A DNA stretch of 43,586 nucleotides. Origin: JAFAXD01 sp035472475 (GTDB taxonomy: Bacteria > Pseudomonadota > Alphaproteobacteria > Rhizobiales > Xanthobacteraceae). The stretch is from positions 1-43,586 of the forward strand of contig DATIPA010000240.1 of assembly GCA_035472475.1 (NCBI GenBank), written 5' to 3'. Position numbers and translations under genes: made by a program. Below, one piece after another: positions 34,202 to 42,612 of the stretch. Each line of letters opens with the position of its first letter. The first letter of the stretch is position 1. A model generated the notes under the pieces. It worked only from the letters and a program-made list of their open reading frames with translations, was not told the origin of the DNA and searched no databases.

Positions 34202-35407
34202 ATGCCTGACGATGCGTCGAACAGCGCGGGCGACCAGCCGCGCAATCTTCCAGTCCCGGTTTCCCGGTCGTCCCTGATCGACCTTCGCGAGGGTGACGGC
34301 TGGCTGGCGCGCGTTGTGCGGGCGGTGTTCGGCTCGAAACCCGCGTCGATCCGCGCCGATCTCGAGACCGTGCTGGGCGGGCCGCCCGCCGGCGATGCCG
34401 ATTTCACCCTGACCGAGCGAACGCTGCTCAAGAATATTCTCGGGCTGCGCGAGCAACGCATCGAGGACGTGATGGTGCCGCGCGCGGATATCGTCGCGGT
34501 GCCGCACGAAGTGCCGCTCGGCGAGCTTTTGAAGGTGTTCGAGAGCGCGGGCCATTCGCGACTGGTGGTTTATGAGGAAGCCCTCGACGATCCGGTCGGC
34601 ATCGTGCACATCCGCGACCTCGTAACCTTCATGATAAAACAGGCGGCCGTGCGCACTACCGGGCGTCGCAAGAAGCCTCCGGCCGGGCTCGATTTCAAGG
34701 CGGTCGATCTCGCCATGCCGCTGTCGGCGGCCAAAATCGTGCGCTCGCTCCTGTTCGTGCCGCCCTCGATGCCGGCCATCGATCTGCTGGCCAAGATGCA
34801 GGCGTCGCACATGCATCTCGCGCTGGTGATTGACGAATACGGCGGCACTGACGGCCTCGTGTCGATGGAAGACCTCGTCGAAGAGGTCGTCGGCGACATC
34901 GAGGATGAGCACGATGAGGCCAGTGGGCTGACGGTGCTGCGCCAGCCGGACGGCTCGTTCCTGGCTGACGGCCGCGCCCAGATCGAGGACGTCGTTGCTG
35001 CCGTTGGCCAGGATTTCGATATCGGCGACGCGGCGAGCGAAGTCGATACGCTCGGCGGATACGTGTCGACCCTGATCGGCCGCGTGCCGGTGCGCGGCGA
35101 ACTGATCCGCGGTCCGGATTCGCTCGAATTCCAGATCCTCGACGCCGATCCGCGCCGCATCAAGAAAATCCGCATCTATCGCCGGGCCGCGCCGCGCGCC
35201 GAACGCGAGGCACGACGCCGGGAGGGCGACGCGAGCCGTACCGGCACGCCAACGTCCGCGAGCGAAGCTTCCCCGTCCCCCGAGGGGGCACGCGAGGTCG
35301 CCGCAGCCGCGCCGGCTGACGATGTTGCTGCGCCCGCGACCACCGATCGGCAGTCCAGCGACCAGGCTCACGACGTTGCATCCAGCAAGGATGCGCCCGG
35401 CCCGTGA
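34202..35407 (+). CDS. corC: CBS-CorC/HlyC domain protein (hemolysin-like, CorC type)
   Basis: A 401-residue protein with two CBS domains (about 80-210, VMVPRADIVAVP and VIDEYGGTDGLVSMEDLVEEVVG) and a CorC/HlyC C-terminal domain (about 250-325). No membrane region (DUF21) is present, so it is the soluble form. The family links to magnesium or cobalt handling; its exact role is unsettled. The last 65 residues are Ala/Pro/Ser-rich and probably disordered, longer than in E. coli CorC. Its stop overlaps lnt by four bases. Confidence 0.93.
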   Translation: MPDDASNSAGDQPRNLPVPVSRSSLIDLREGDGWLARVVRAVFGSKPASIRADLETVLGGPPAGDADFTLTERTLLKNILGLREQRIEDVMVPRADIVAVPHEVPLGELLKVFESAGHSRLVVYEEALDDPVGIVHIRDLVTFMIKQAAVRTTGRRKKPPAGLDFKAVDLAMPLSAAKIVRSLLFVPPSMPAIDLLAKMQASHMHLALVIDEYGGTDGLVSMEDLVEEVVGDIEDEHDEASGLTVLRQPDGSFLADGRAQIEDVVAAVGQDFDIGDAASEVDTLGGYVSTLIGRVPVRGELIRGPDSLEFQILDADPRRIKKIRIYRRAAPRAEREARRREGDASRTGTPTSASEASPSPEGAREVAAAAPADDVAAPATTDRQSSDQAHDVASSKDAPGP

Positions 35408-37146
35408 CGTTCGCTCAGGTTGCCGCTCCGATCGTCCAGGCCAAAGGTTTCGCCCGCGCGCTGATCGCGTTTCTGGCAGGCGCGGCGTCGACACTCGGGC
35501 TCGAGCCGGTTGGGCTGTGGCCAATGTTGTTCGTCACCTTTCCGGTCCTGGTCTGGCTGCTGGACGGAACCGCGGCGAGCGATTTCGCAAAGCCTGTACC
35601 AGCCGCGCCCCCGACTGATGATCGCATCACACCCGGCTCGCAGGCGGCACTGGCTGAAATCAAGCGAATGGCCGGCGTCGCGGCAGCGAAGCCGTCGCGG
35701 CTCCGACGCCTGGCGGACCATATCGGACCGGCGGCGGCAATAGGTTGGTGGTTCGGCTTTGGCTATTTCGTGGCTGGGCTCTATTGGCTCGGCAACGCGC
35801 TGCTTGTCGACGCTGCGAGCTACGGGTGGTTTGTGCCATTCGCCGTTGTCGGCGTACCGGCCGGACTTGCGATTTTCACCAGTCTGGGAGTTGTGCTGGC
35901 GCGCGTGCTCTGGACGCGCGACGCGCTGCGCGTGCTCGCGCTTGCGGCCGCGTTGACCTTGGTTGAATGGCTGCGCGGCCACGTGCTCACCGGTTTCCCG
36001 TGGAACACCTATGGATATGCGCTTACGAGCTCCCTGTGGCTCGCGCAGGCGAGTGCGCTCGTTGGCATCTGGGCGCTGACGTTCATCGCGGTCGCGGTGT
36101 TTGCGAGCCCCGCGGCCCTCGCCGACGCTGGTGGCGACGCGCGGTATCGCTGGCTCGCACCGGCCGCGGCTGCCATCGTCTTGATCGGGCTCGGTGGTTA
36201 CGGCGCCATCCGGCTGGCGGGCACGCCGACGGCGTTCACCAATGGCGTCGAGCTACGCATCATGCAGCCGGACCTGCAGCAAGACACGCATTTCAACTAC
36301 GCGGCCCGCAACGACATTATGAAACGTTACGTCAACTTGTCGCGGCGTCCAACCCCGATGCGCCCGAACGGGATGGCGGACGTCACCATCCTGATCTGGC
36401 CGGAATCGGCATTCCCGTTCTTTCTCGCGTACGAGGGGCAAGCCCTCGCCGACATCGTTGACCTCTTGCCCCCGCACGCCGTGCTGATCACCGGGGCGGT
36501 GCGCGCGTCGCGGCCCGACCCCGATGGCCGCATCAGCCACGCCTACAACTCGATCTACGCGCTCGACCACGATGTTTCGGTGCGCGGCCTCTACGACAAG
36601 GTCCACCTGGTGCCGTTCGGCGAATATCTGCCGTTTCAAAGCTTCCTCGAACGACTCGGGCTGATGCAGCTGACCGGCGTGCGTGGCGGCTACGTTGCGG
36701 GCGCACAGCACAAGGTGATGACCGTGCCGGGGGCCCCGCCCCTGCTGCCGCTCGTCTGTTATGAAATCATCTTCCCCGAAGAGGCACGCTCATTTGCCGG
36801 CGAGCGGCCGGCCTGGATCGTCAATGTCACCAACGACGGCTGGTTCGGCGCGAGCTCTGGTCCCTATCAGCATTTCCAGCAGGCACGCGTGCGAGCCATC
36901 GAGCTTGGCCTCCCGCTGGTGCGCGCCGCCAACACCGGCATTTCGGCCGTCGTTGATCCGCTCGGTCGTGTGATTGCGTCACTCCCCTTGGGAGTCGAAG
37001 GCGTGCTGGACGCGCGACTCCCGCAGCCCGTCCCGGTGCCGCTCTACGCGCGCATTGGCGACGCTCCCGTGTTCGCGGGATTGGCGCTGGTGGTCAGCTT
37101 CGCTTACCTGCGACGCAGGGCTTCTTCATTGCTGCATCGGGTTTGA
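35404..37146 (+). CDS. lnt: Apolipoprotein N-acyltransferase
   Basis: A 580-residue inner-membrane enzyme that adds the third acyl chain to lipoproteins. A membrane half (about residues 15-270) is followed by a nitrilase-like domain with the triad Glu334 (LIWPESAFPF), Lys399 (YDKVHLVPFGEYLP) and Cys452 (LVCYEIIFPEE). It is longer than E. coli Lnt (about 510), largely because of a hydrophilic loop at about residues 54-108 rich in Ala, Pro and Lys. GTG start overlapping the corC stop (GTGA). In Sinorhizobium the homologue ActA is linked to acid tolerance. Confidence 0.95.
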   Translation: MTFAQVAAPIVQAKGFARALIAFLAGAASTLGLEPVGLWPMLFVTFPVLVWLLDGTAASDFAKPVPAAPPTDDRITPGSQAALAEIKRMAGVAAAKPSRLRRLADHIGPAAAIGWWFGFGYFVAGLYWLGNALLVDAASYGWFVPFAVVGVPAGLAIFTSLGVVLARVLWTRDALRVLALAAALTLVEWLRGHVLTGFPWNTYGYALTSSLWLAQASALVGIWALTFIAVAVFASPAALADAGGDARYRWLAPAAAAIVLIGLGGYGAIRLAGTPTAFTNGVELRIMQPDLQQDTHFNYAARNDIMKRYVNLSRRPTPMRPNGMADVTILIWPESAFPFFLAYEGQALADIVDLLPPHAVLITGAVRASRPDPDGRISHAYNSIYALDHDVSVRGLYDKVHLVPFGEYLPFQSFLERLGLMQLTGVRGGYVAGAQHKVMTVPGAPPLLPLVCYEIIFPEEARSFAGERPAWIVNVTNDGWFGASSGPYQHFQQARVRAIELGLPLVRAANTGISAVVDPLGRVIASLPLGVEGVLDARLPQPVPVPLYARIGDAPVFAGLALVVSFAYLRRRASSLLHRV

Positions 37147-37401
37147 CGGGTAGCATCGTAACGCCGAGGTGAAGTCGATATCCGGCAAGGTTATCAGCGT
37201 GACATCGCGTCGCCCTGTCACGTAGCGTCAAAAACCGATAATTAATTGGATATAACAAATAATGTGATATAAATTTCTATCATGGGTGGTAACATTCATG
37301 ACAGATTTGCGACAGCCGACGGATCACGGGATGATCACGGGAAAATCCCCGGCAATCCTCTGAATTCCGCCCGTGACCCTGAACAACGGAGTAGCCGACC
37401 G
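37147..37401. promoter_or_regulatory. Leader and likely promoter of the XRE regulator
   Basis: Positions about 37235-37280 are unusually AT-rich (ATTAATTGGATATAACAA and a second TATAAA-like run), which is the best promoter candidate in this gap. From 37282 the frame stays open to the regulator, but this part has low-quality protein character, so I treat it as leader. Alternatively ATG 37282 could be the true start. Confidence 0.4.
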
Positions 37402-37839
37402 GTGAACAGCGCTGCAGCGACCCAAGCAGGCCAGGTGGCAAAAAAGGTTCCCAACCCTATCGACCGACATGTGGGCAGCCGCGTTCGAATGCGTCGCATG
37501 ATGCTTGGGATGAGCCAGGAAAAGCTTGGCGACGCCCTCGGCCTCACCTTCCAGCAGGTGCAGAAATACGAGAAGGGCGCCAACCGCATTGGCGCGAGCC
37601 GTCTGCAGCAGATCTCTCAGATCCTGCAGGTGCCGGTGTCGTTTTTTTTCGAAGGCGCGCCGTCAACGCGCTCCGAGCGCACCGAAGGGTTCGGCGAAGC
37701 GCCTTCGCCGGCCTATGTGTCGGACTTTCTCGCAACGTCGGACGGGCTCGCGCTCACCAAGGCGTTCGTGCGCATCAAGGACGCCAAGTTGCGTCGGCGC
37801 ATTGTCGATCTGGTCGAGCAGATCGCCGGCGAAGACTAA
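37402..37839 (+). CDS. XRE family transcriptional regulator (PhrR-like)
   Basis: About 145 residues from GTG 37402 (GGAG at 37388-37391). The HTH domain is clear: NPIDRHVGSRVRMRRMMLGM, SQEKLGDALG and TFQQVQKYEKGANRIGASRLQQI. The C-terminus is a short helical part. Relatives sit beside lnt in rhizobia; one, phrR of Sinorhizobium, is pH-regulated and adjacent to actA (lnt). The target genes here are unknown. Other possible starts are GTG 37435 and ATG 37282. It precedes metK by 125 bases. Confidence 0.88.
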   Translation: MNSAAATQAGQVAKKVPNPIDRHVGSRVRMRRMMLGMSQEKLGDALGLTFQQVQKYEKGANRIGASRLQQISQILQVPVSFFFEGAPSTRSERTEGFGEAPSPAYVSDFLATSDGLALTKAFVRIKDAKLRRRIVDLVEQIAGED

Positions 37840-37888
37840 ATTCTGCCCAAGTATCTGCCCATTATTTGCCCACACCTTGACCGGTCTT

Positions 37889-37911
37889 CCGGGGGCTGCA
37901 AGAAACCCCGG
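37889..37911. repeat. Hairpin in the metK leader
   Basis: CCGGGG (37889-37894) and CCCCGG (37906-37911) pair around an 11-base loop. It may be part of a terminator for the upstream gene or a leader structure for metK. I could not match it to known SAM-riboswitch patterns. Confidence 0.4.
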
Positions 37912-37964
37912 CAGACATAACTCGACGCGGATCAAGCTGCGTCCAAGGTCAGGAGTGTTCCAAG

Positions 37965-39239
37965 GTGGCGCATAAGGATTATCTTTTCACCAGCGAGTCA
38001 GTGTCCGAGGGGCATCCGGACAAGGTCTGTGATCAGATCTCGGACGCAATACTCGACGCCTTCCTGGAAAACGATGCCAAGCTCGGCATCTCGGATGACA
38101 GCCTGGTGAATACGCGGCTCGGCTGCGAGACGCTGTGTACGACCAACAAGATCGTCATCGCGGGCGAGGGGCGCGGTCAGGCGCCGCTGTTCACCAAATA
38201 CGGCAATCATGCGGTTGCCAATCGCGAGTTGATCACCGAAATCGCACGCTCGGTCGTGAAGGACATCGGGTACGATCAGGACGGTTTCTCGTTTCACGGC
38301 GCCGACGTCGACGTGCTGCTGCACGGCCAGTCGCCTGATATCGCGATGGGCGTTGATGCAAAGAAGAAGAAAGGCGAGGAGCAGGAAGGCGCCGGCGACC
38401 AGGGCATGATGTTCGGCTTCGCCTGCACCGAGAGCGAAGTCTACGAGAAGAATTCGTTCATGCCGGCACCCATCTACTTCGCTCACAAAATTCTGAAAGT
38501 TCTGTCCGAGAAGCGCCACGCAAAGCAGTTGTTCGACCTGCAGCCGGACGCCAAGAGTCAGGTGACGGTGCAATACGTCAAGGGCGAGCCGATCGGCTGC
38601 ACCAAGGTCGTGGTGTCGACGCAGCACAATCCCGAGACCCGCAACGGCAAGAAGTACACGCCCGCGATGGTCAAGGAACTGATCGAGGACGCCGTCGCAT
38701 CCGCCTTGCCGGACGGCTGGATGCCCAAGCGCCCGAGCGATTTCCTGGTCAACCCGACCGGCAATTTCGTCGTGGGTGGTCCTGACGGCGACTGCGGACT
38801 GACCGGCCGCAAGATCATCGTCGACACGTATGGCGGCTATGCGCCCCATGGGGGCGGCGCGTTCTCGGGGAAGGATCCCACCAAGGTCGACCGCTCCGCC
38901 GCCTATGCGGCGCGCTATCTCGCCAAGAACCTGGTGGCGGCCGGTGTTGCCGATCGCTGCACCATCCAGATCGCCTATGCGATCGGCGTCGCCGATCCGA
39001 TGTCGGTCCTGGTCGACACCCACGGCACCGGTAAGGTCGAGGAGAAGAAACTCGAGAAGGTTCTGCCGCAGATCTTCCGGCTGACCCCGACCAATATCCG
39101 CCGCAGCCTCAAGCTCAATCGGCCGATCTACCGGCGCACCGCGGCCTACGGTCATTTCGGCCGCGCTCCCGACAAGGACGGCGGCTTCTCGTGGGAGAAG
39201 ACCGACCTCGTCAAGGAGATCAAGAGCGCGCTTGCCTAG
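37965..39239 (+). CDS. metK: S-adenosylmethionine synthase
   Basis: A 424-residue enzyme that makes S-adenosylmethionine from methionine and ATP. Motifs include GHPDKVCDQISDAILD, the active-site loop GAGDQGMMFGFA and GGAFSGKDPTKVDRSAAYAAR. It starts with GTG, with AGGAG at about 37950. A Lys/Glu-rich insertion (VDAKKKKGEEQEGAGDQ) and length above 400 match alphaproteobacterial forms. Stop is TAG. Downstream hairpins at 39251-39274 and 39307-39332 probably end its transcript. Confidence 0.97.
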   Translation: MAHKDYLFTSESVSEGHPDKVCDQISDAILDAFLENDAKLGISDDSLVNTRLGCETLCTTNKIVIAGEGRGQAPLFTKYGNHAVANRELITEIARSVVKDIGYDQDGFSFHGADVDVLLHGQSPDIAMGVDAKKKKGEEQEGAGDQGMMFGFACTESEVYEKNSFMPAPIYFAHKILKVLSEKRHAKQLFDLQPDAKSQVTVQYVKGEPIGCTKVVVSTQHNPETRNGKKYTPAMVKELIEDAVASALPDGWMPKRPSDFLVNPTGNFVVGGPDGDCGLTGRKIIVDTYGGYAPHGGGAFSGKDPTKVDRSAAYAARYLAKNLVAAGVADRCTIQIAYAIGVADPMSVLVDTHGTGKVEEKKLEKVLPQIFRLTPTNIRRSLKLNRPIYRRTAAYGHFGRAPDKDGGFSWEKTDLVKEIKSALA

Positions 39240-39250
39240 CTCTGGTTGGC

Positions 39251-39274
39251 GCATGATCTTGTTCCGGATCATGC
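39251..39274. repeat. Short palindrome after metK
   Basis: GCATGATC (39251-39258) and GATCATGC (39267-39274) pair around TTGTTCCG. The arms match the outer arms of the repeat at 31017-31061 (CATGATC/GATCATG), so it may be a reduced copy of the same family. Confidence 0.55.
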
Positions 39275-39306
39275 CTTAACCTCGACGGCGCGCCCGACGG
39301 CGTTCA

Positions 39307-39332
39307 ACATGGCGGCCGCAAGGCCGCCATGT
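39307..39332 (+). terminator. Strong GCAA-loop hairpin between metK and trmB
   Basis: The arms ACATGGCGGCC (39307-39317) and GGCCGCCATGT (39322-39332) pair perfectly over 11 bp around the GNRA tetraloop GCAA. A short T-rich TGTGTTT follows, so it may be a Rho-independent terminator for metK. The right arm also contains an in-frame ATG (39329) of trmB, which would be hidden in the stem. Confidence 0.6.
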
Positions 39333-39343
39333 GTGTTTCTGCG

Positions 39344-40111
39344 ATGCCCCATTCGAACGAGACCAGTGCGATCAAGCGCGGCGCGTTCTTCGGCCGCCGC
39401 AAGGGTCATGCGTTGCGGCCGCGGCAAGCCTCGCTCCTGCACGAGTTGCTGCCGAAACTTGCCCTCGATCTAAGCGCGCCGGCGCCCGCCGACCCGACAA
39501 CACTCTTTCCGCAACGCGCGCACTACGTCCGGCTCGAAATCGGCTTCGGCGGTGGCGAACACCTCGCCGCGCAGGCGCGCGCGCATCCCGACCTCGGCTT
39601 CATCGGCTGCGAGCCGTTCGTCAACGGCATGGCCAAGATGCTGGCCGCAATCGACGCCGATCACATCAGCAACATCCGCCTGCACTTCGGCGACGCGATC
39701 GAATTGCTGGATTGGTTGCCTGACGGCGTGCTCGCCGGCGTCGACATTCTTTATCCTGATCCATGGCCGAAGCGGCGGCATTGGAAACGCCGCATCGTCC
39801 GCGACGAGACCATCGCGGCGCTGGCGCGCGTGCTGCGCCAGGGCGCCGACGTCCACTTTGCGACCGATATCGCCGACTACGCGGCCTGGACGCTGGAGCG
39901 CTTCGCGCGCGCGCCGACATTTCACTGGGCCGCTGAATGCGCGGCGGATTGGCGCAAGCCTTGGCCAGGTTACCTGCCCACCCGTTACGAAGCCAAAGCC
40001 AGGCGAGACGGGCGTGTGCCCAGTTACCTTGTGTTCAGGCGCACGGATCGACCCGCCGACGCGCCAGCAGATGAAAAAATAAAGGCCCCGTCGAAGCGGG
40101 GCCAAGTCTAG
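39344..40111 (+). CDS. trmB: tRNA (guanine-N7-)-methyltransferase
   Basis: About 255 residues that methylate G46 in tRNA. The SAM motif LEIGFGGGEHLAAQA, the catalytic YPDPWPKRRHWKRR and the tail block ATDIADYAAW with TRYEAKARRDGR are all clear. I chose ATG 39344, because the earlier in-frame ATG at 39329 is in a stable hairpin. The final codons overlap a terminator hairpin that faces the opposite strand. Confidence 0.95.
   Translation: MPHSNETSAIKRGAFFGRRKGHALRPRQASLLHELLPKLALDLSAPAPADPTTLFPQRAHYVRLEIGFGGGEHLAAQARAHPDLGFIGCEPFVNGMAKMLAAIDADHISNIRLHFGDAIELLDWLPDGVLAGVDILYPDPWPKRRHWKRRIVRDETIAALARVLRQGADVHFATDIADYAAWTLERFARAPTFHWAAECAADWRKPWPGYLPTRYEAKARRDGRVPSYLVFRRTDRPADAPADEKIKAPSKRGQV
40074..40103 (-). 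terminator. Minus-strand Rho-independent terminator inside the trmB 3' end
   Basis: On the minus strand a GGCCCCG/CGGGGCC stem (plus positions 40084-40090 and 40097-40103) is followed by TTTATTTTTT (complement of 40074-40083). This is a classical terminator for the ABC exporter genes transcribed leftwards. It overlaps the last codons of trmB. Confidence 0.7.
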
Positions 40112-40274
40112 GGAGAAACGCCAATGAAGCTACCCTAGCTCATTCGGCCCCCGAATTGGTTGCCGAAAGGACACACTCGTCGGCCAAAACGAACCGCGCC
40201 GAATCTCCCGCGGCCAATTATGGCCAGCATCCCATCCCAAGAGGATCAAATGACCGCGAGAACGCGCCGGAACC
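40112..40274. other. trmB-ABC permease intergenic region
   Basis: No gene is supported in these 163 bases. A mini-frame of four codons follows GGGAG at about 40112, which I consider chance. The stretch would be the 3' untranslated tail of the leftward ABC operon. Confidence 0.4.
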
Positions 40275-41036
40275 CTACCGCTTGATCCGGTAACCGGTCC
40301 TGAACATCCACCACACGATGGCAAGACATACGAGCAGGAACGCGGCCGTCATGGTGGTGCTGATCCAAACATTCACGTCGGCGATCTCGAAGAAGCTCCA
40401 GCGGAAGCCGCTGACCAGATAGACCACCGGATTGAATAAGGCGACCGTCTGCCACGCCGGCGGCAGCACGCTGATCGAATAGAAGCTGCCGCCCAGGAAC
40501 GTCAATGGGGTGATGATCAACAGCGGCACCGCCTGCAGCTTCTCGAAGCCGTCTGCCCACAAGCCGATGATGAAGCCGAGCAGGCTGAACGAAACCGCGG
40601 TGAGCACCAGGAAGCCCAGCATGAATGCCGGGTGCGCGATCCGCAGCGGCACGAACAGGCCGGCCGTCGCCAGGATGAGAAGGCCGAGCATGATTGATTT
40701 TGAAGCGGCCGCCCCGACGAACCCGAGCACGATCTCAAACGCCGACACCGGCGCCGACAGCAGCTCGTAGATGGTCCCGGCGAACTTCGGAAAATAGATG
40801 CCGAACGCCGCGTTGGTCACGCTTTGCGTCAGCAGCATCAGCATGATCAAGCCCGGCACGATAAAAGCGCCGTAGCTCACGCCCTCGATCTCATTGATTC
40901 GCGACCCGATCGCGGCGCCGAATACCACGAAATAGAGCGAGGTCGCGATCACCGGCGACACCACGCTTTGCAGCAGCGTGCGCCGCGTGCGTCCCATCTC
41001 GGCGAGATAGATCGCCCACACCGCCCGGTAGTTCAT
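40275..41036 (-). CDS. ABC-2 type transporter permease
   Basis: A 253-residue membrane protein with six hydrophobic segments, of the ABC-2 family (NodJ/DrrB-like exporters). Blocks include FGAAIGSRI, GVSYGAFIVPGLIMLMLLTQS, the AFGIYFPKFAGTIYELLSAP region and PLTFLGGSFYSISVLPP. Its start overlaps the stop of the ATPase gene by one base (TAATG), so the two are translated together. Likely exports a drug, lipid or sugar compound; the cargo is unknown. Confidence 0.93.
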   Translation of the reverse strand: MNYRAVWAIYLAEMGRTRRTLLQSVVSPVIATSLYFVVFGAAIGSRINEIEGVSYGAFIVPGLIMLMLLTQSVTNAAFGIYFPKFAGTIYELLSAPVSAFEIVLGFVGAAASKSIMLGLLILATAGLFVPLRIAHPAFMLGFLVLTAVSFSLLGFIIGLWADGFEKLQAVPLLIITPLTFLGGSFYSISVLPPAWQTVALFNPVVYLVSGFRWSFFEIADVNVWISTTMTAAFLLVCLAIVWWMFRTGYRIKR

Positions 41037-41983
41037 TACTTTTGCCTCACCAAATCGACGAAGATGTCCTCGAGCGAGCTCTGGGTCGTCTGCAAATCGC
41101 TAAACGCGATCCCCGCGCCCGCGAGGTCGTCCAGCAATGCGGTGATGCCGGCCGTCGGTCCGCCGCGCGTATCGTAACTGTAGGTCAGCTCGCGGCCGTC
41201 CGCGCCGAGCGTAAGGTGATGGCCAGCGAGTGCCGCCGGAATCGCGGCCAGCGGCTCCTTCAACTGCAGAGTGAGCTGCTTGCGGCCGAGCTTGCGCATC
41301 AATTCGGCCTTGTCCTCAACCAAGATGATCTCGCCCTTGTTGATCACGCCGATGCGGTCGGCCATCTCCTCGGCTTCTTCGATGTAGTGCGTGGTAAGGA
41401 TGATGGTCGTGCCAGCGTCACGCAGCGCGCGCACCAGGCCCCACATGCCCTGGCGGAGCTCGACGTCGACCCCGGCGGTCGGCTCGTCGAGGAACAGCAG
41501 CGATGGTTCGTGCGAGAGTGCCTTGGCGATGAGGAGCCGCCGCTTCATGCCGCCCGACAGCGTCAAGATCTTGTTGTTGCGCTGCTCCCACAGCGAAAGA
41601 TTCTTGAGGACCTTGGCGAGGTGATCGGGATTGGCCGGCTTGCCGAACAGCGCGCGGCTCAGGCGCACGCTGTCCCACGGCGTGGCGAAGATGTCCGCCG
41701 CCATCTCCTGCGGAACCAGCCCGATCTCCGCGCGCGCCGCCCGATAGTCGGTGACGATGTCATGGCCGTCGACCGTGACGCTGCCTTCGCTGGCGGTGAC
41801 GATCCCGCAGATGATGCTGATCAGCGTGGTCTTGCCAGCCCCGTTCGGGCCGAGCAACGCAAAGATCTCACCGCGGCGAATAGCGAGGTTGATGTTCTTG
41901 AGCGCCCGGAATCCCGACGCATAGGTCTTCGAGAGGTTGCGGACCTCGAGCACGGGACGAAACGGGGGGGTGGCATAGAGCAT
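41036..41983 (-). CDS. ABC transporter ATP-binding protein
   Basis: About 315 residues. Walker A is GPNGAGKT at 45-52, the signature is LSGGMKRR at 142-149, Walker B is LLFLDEPTAG at 162-171 and the switch His is in TTHYIEEAEEMADR. A DrrA-like C-terminal tail follows. I took ATG 41983, because the frame upstream of it is only an antisense-like Arg/Pro run. It pairs with the permease that overlaps its stop. Confidence 0.95.
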   Translation of the reverse strand: MLYATPPFRPVLEVRNLSKTYASGFRALKNINLAIRRGEIFALLGPNGAGKTTLISIICGIVTASEGSVTVDGHDIVTDYRAARAEIGLVPQEMAADIFATPWDSVRLSRALFGKPANPDHLAKVLKNLSLWEQRNNKILTLSGGMKRRLLIAKALSHEPSLLFLDEPTAGVDVELRQGMWGLVRALRDAGTTIILTTHYIEEAEEMADRIGVINKGEIILVEDKAELMRKLGRKQLTLQLKEPLAAIPAALAGHHLTLGADGRELTYSYDTRGGPTAGITALLDDLAGAGIAFSDLQTTQSSLEDIFVDLVRQK

Positions 41984-42051
41984 TGTCAAAACCCGAGATG
42001 GCGGGCGACATGGCAACGCATCGATGGCGAATTTGCGGAAGACCGTAACGC

Positions 42052-42612
42052 TTACCCGAATAGCAGATAGCGCGCCGGGTCGGCCGGCAGATCCCAGTTC
42101 AAGCCGGCCTCGGCGATGACCGAGAGGAGGTTGGCCGCAACGATTGCGGCGAAAGCGAGTGCGGTCGCACGGGTGGCACGCCACTCGACCGGCTTGTCGT
42201 CGATCCAGGCGCCGGCGAGCAGCATGACGGCGCTCGCGGCGATCTGGCAGAAGAAGGCGATCAGGCACCAGGTGTAGAGGTGGAGGCCGAGAACCGGCGC
42301 GCCGAAGCCGGCATCGCCGGGAAGGATGTGGAGCAGCATCTGGCGCCCGGACGCAATCACGCCGAGCAGCGCCGCCAGGATCGCGATGCCGTTGCCCACC
42401 GCCGCGTCGCGGCTGGTCAGGACTCCGCTGCCCTGTGTGCGCAGCAGGATGTGTAGCGGGCCGAGCGCCACCAGCATCAGGGCAACCCGCTGCATCACGC
42501 ACAGCGGGCACGGCAGCTCCCCGAGGATCAATTGCACCGCGAACGCGGCCACAAGGACCAGCACCAGCACGCAGACGTTGAGGGTCGCGGCGGCGAGATA
42601 GAGGCGGCTCAT
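42052..42612 (-). CDS. dsbB: Disulfide bond formation protein B family
   Basis: A 186-residue inner-membrane protein with four hydrophobic segments. The quinone-linked redox pair is CPLC at 35-38, in the usual LPCPLCVMQR context. The second periplasmic loop (about 90-113) contains no cysteine, so the second redox pair of E. coli DsbB (Cys104-Cys130) is missing; Cys116 and Cys122 sit in a membrane span. It may therefore act differently from classical DsbB. Its start overlaps the stop of the DUF5993 gene by one base (TGATG). Confidence 0.88.
   Translation of the reverse strand: MSRLYLAAATLNVCVLVLVLVAAFAVQLILGELPCPLCVMQRVALMLVALGPLHILLRTQGSGVLTSRDAAVGNGIAILAALLGVIASGRQMLLHILPGDAGFGAPVLGLHLYTWCLIAFFCQIAASAVMLLAGAWIDDKPVEWRATRATALAFAAIVAANLLSVIAEAGLNWDLPADPARYLLFG

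Noticed and set aside
33761..35524. 587-residue minus-strand frame across ybeY and corC
   Set aside because: Antisense shadow of two clear genes; no motifs and typical shadow composition.
37840..37964. SAM-II or SAM/SAH riboswitch before metK
   Set aside because: The conserved core words of these classes are not visible.
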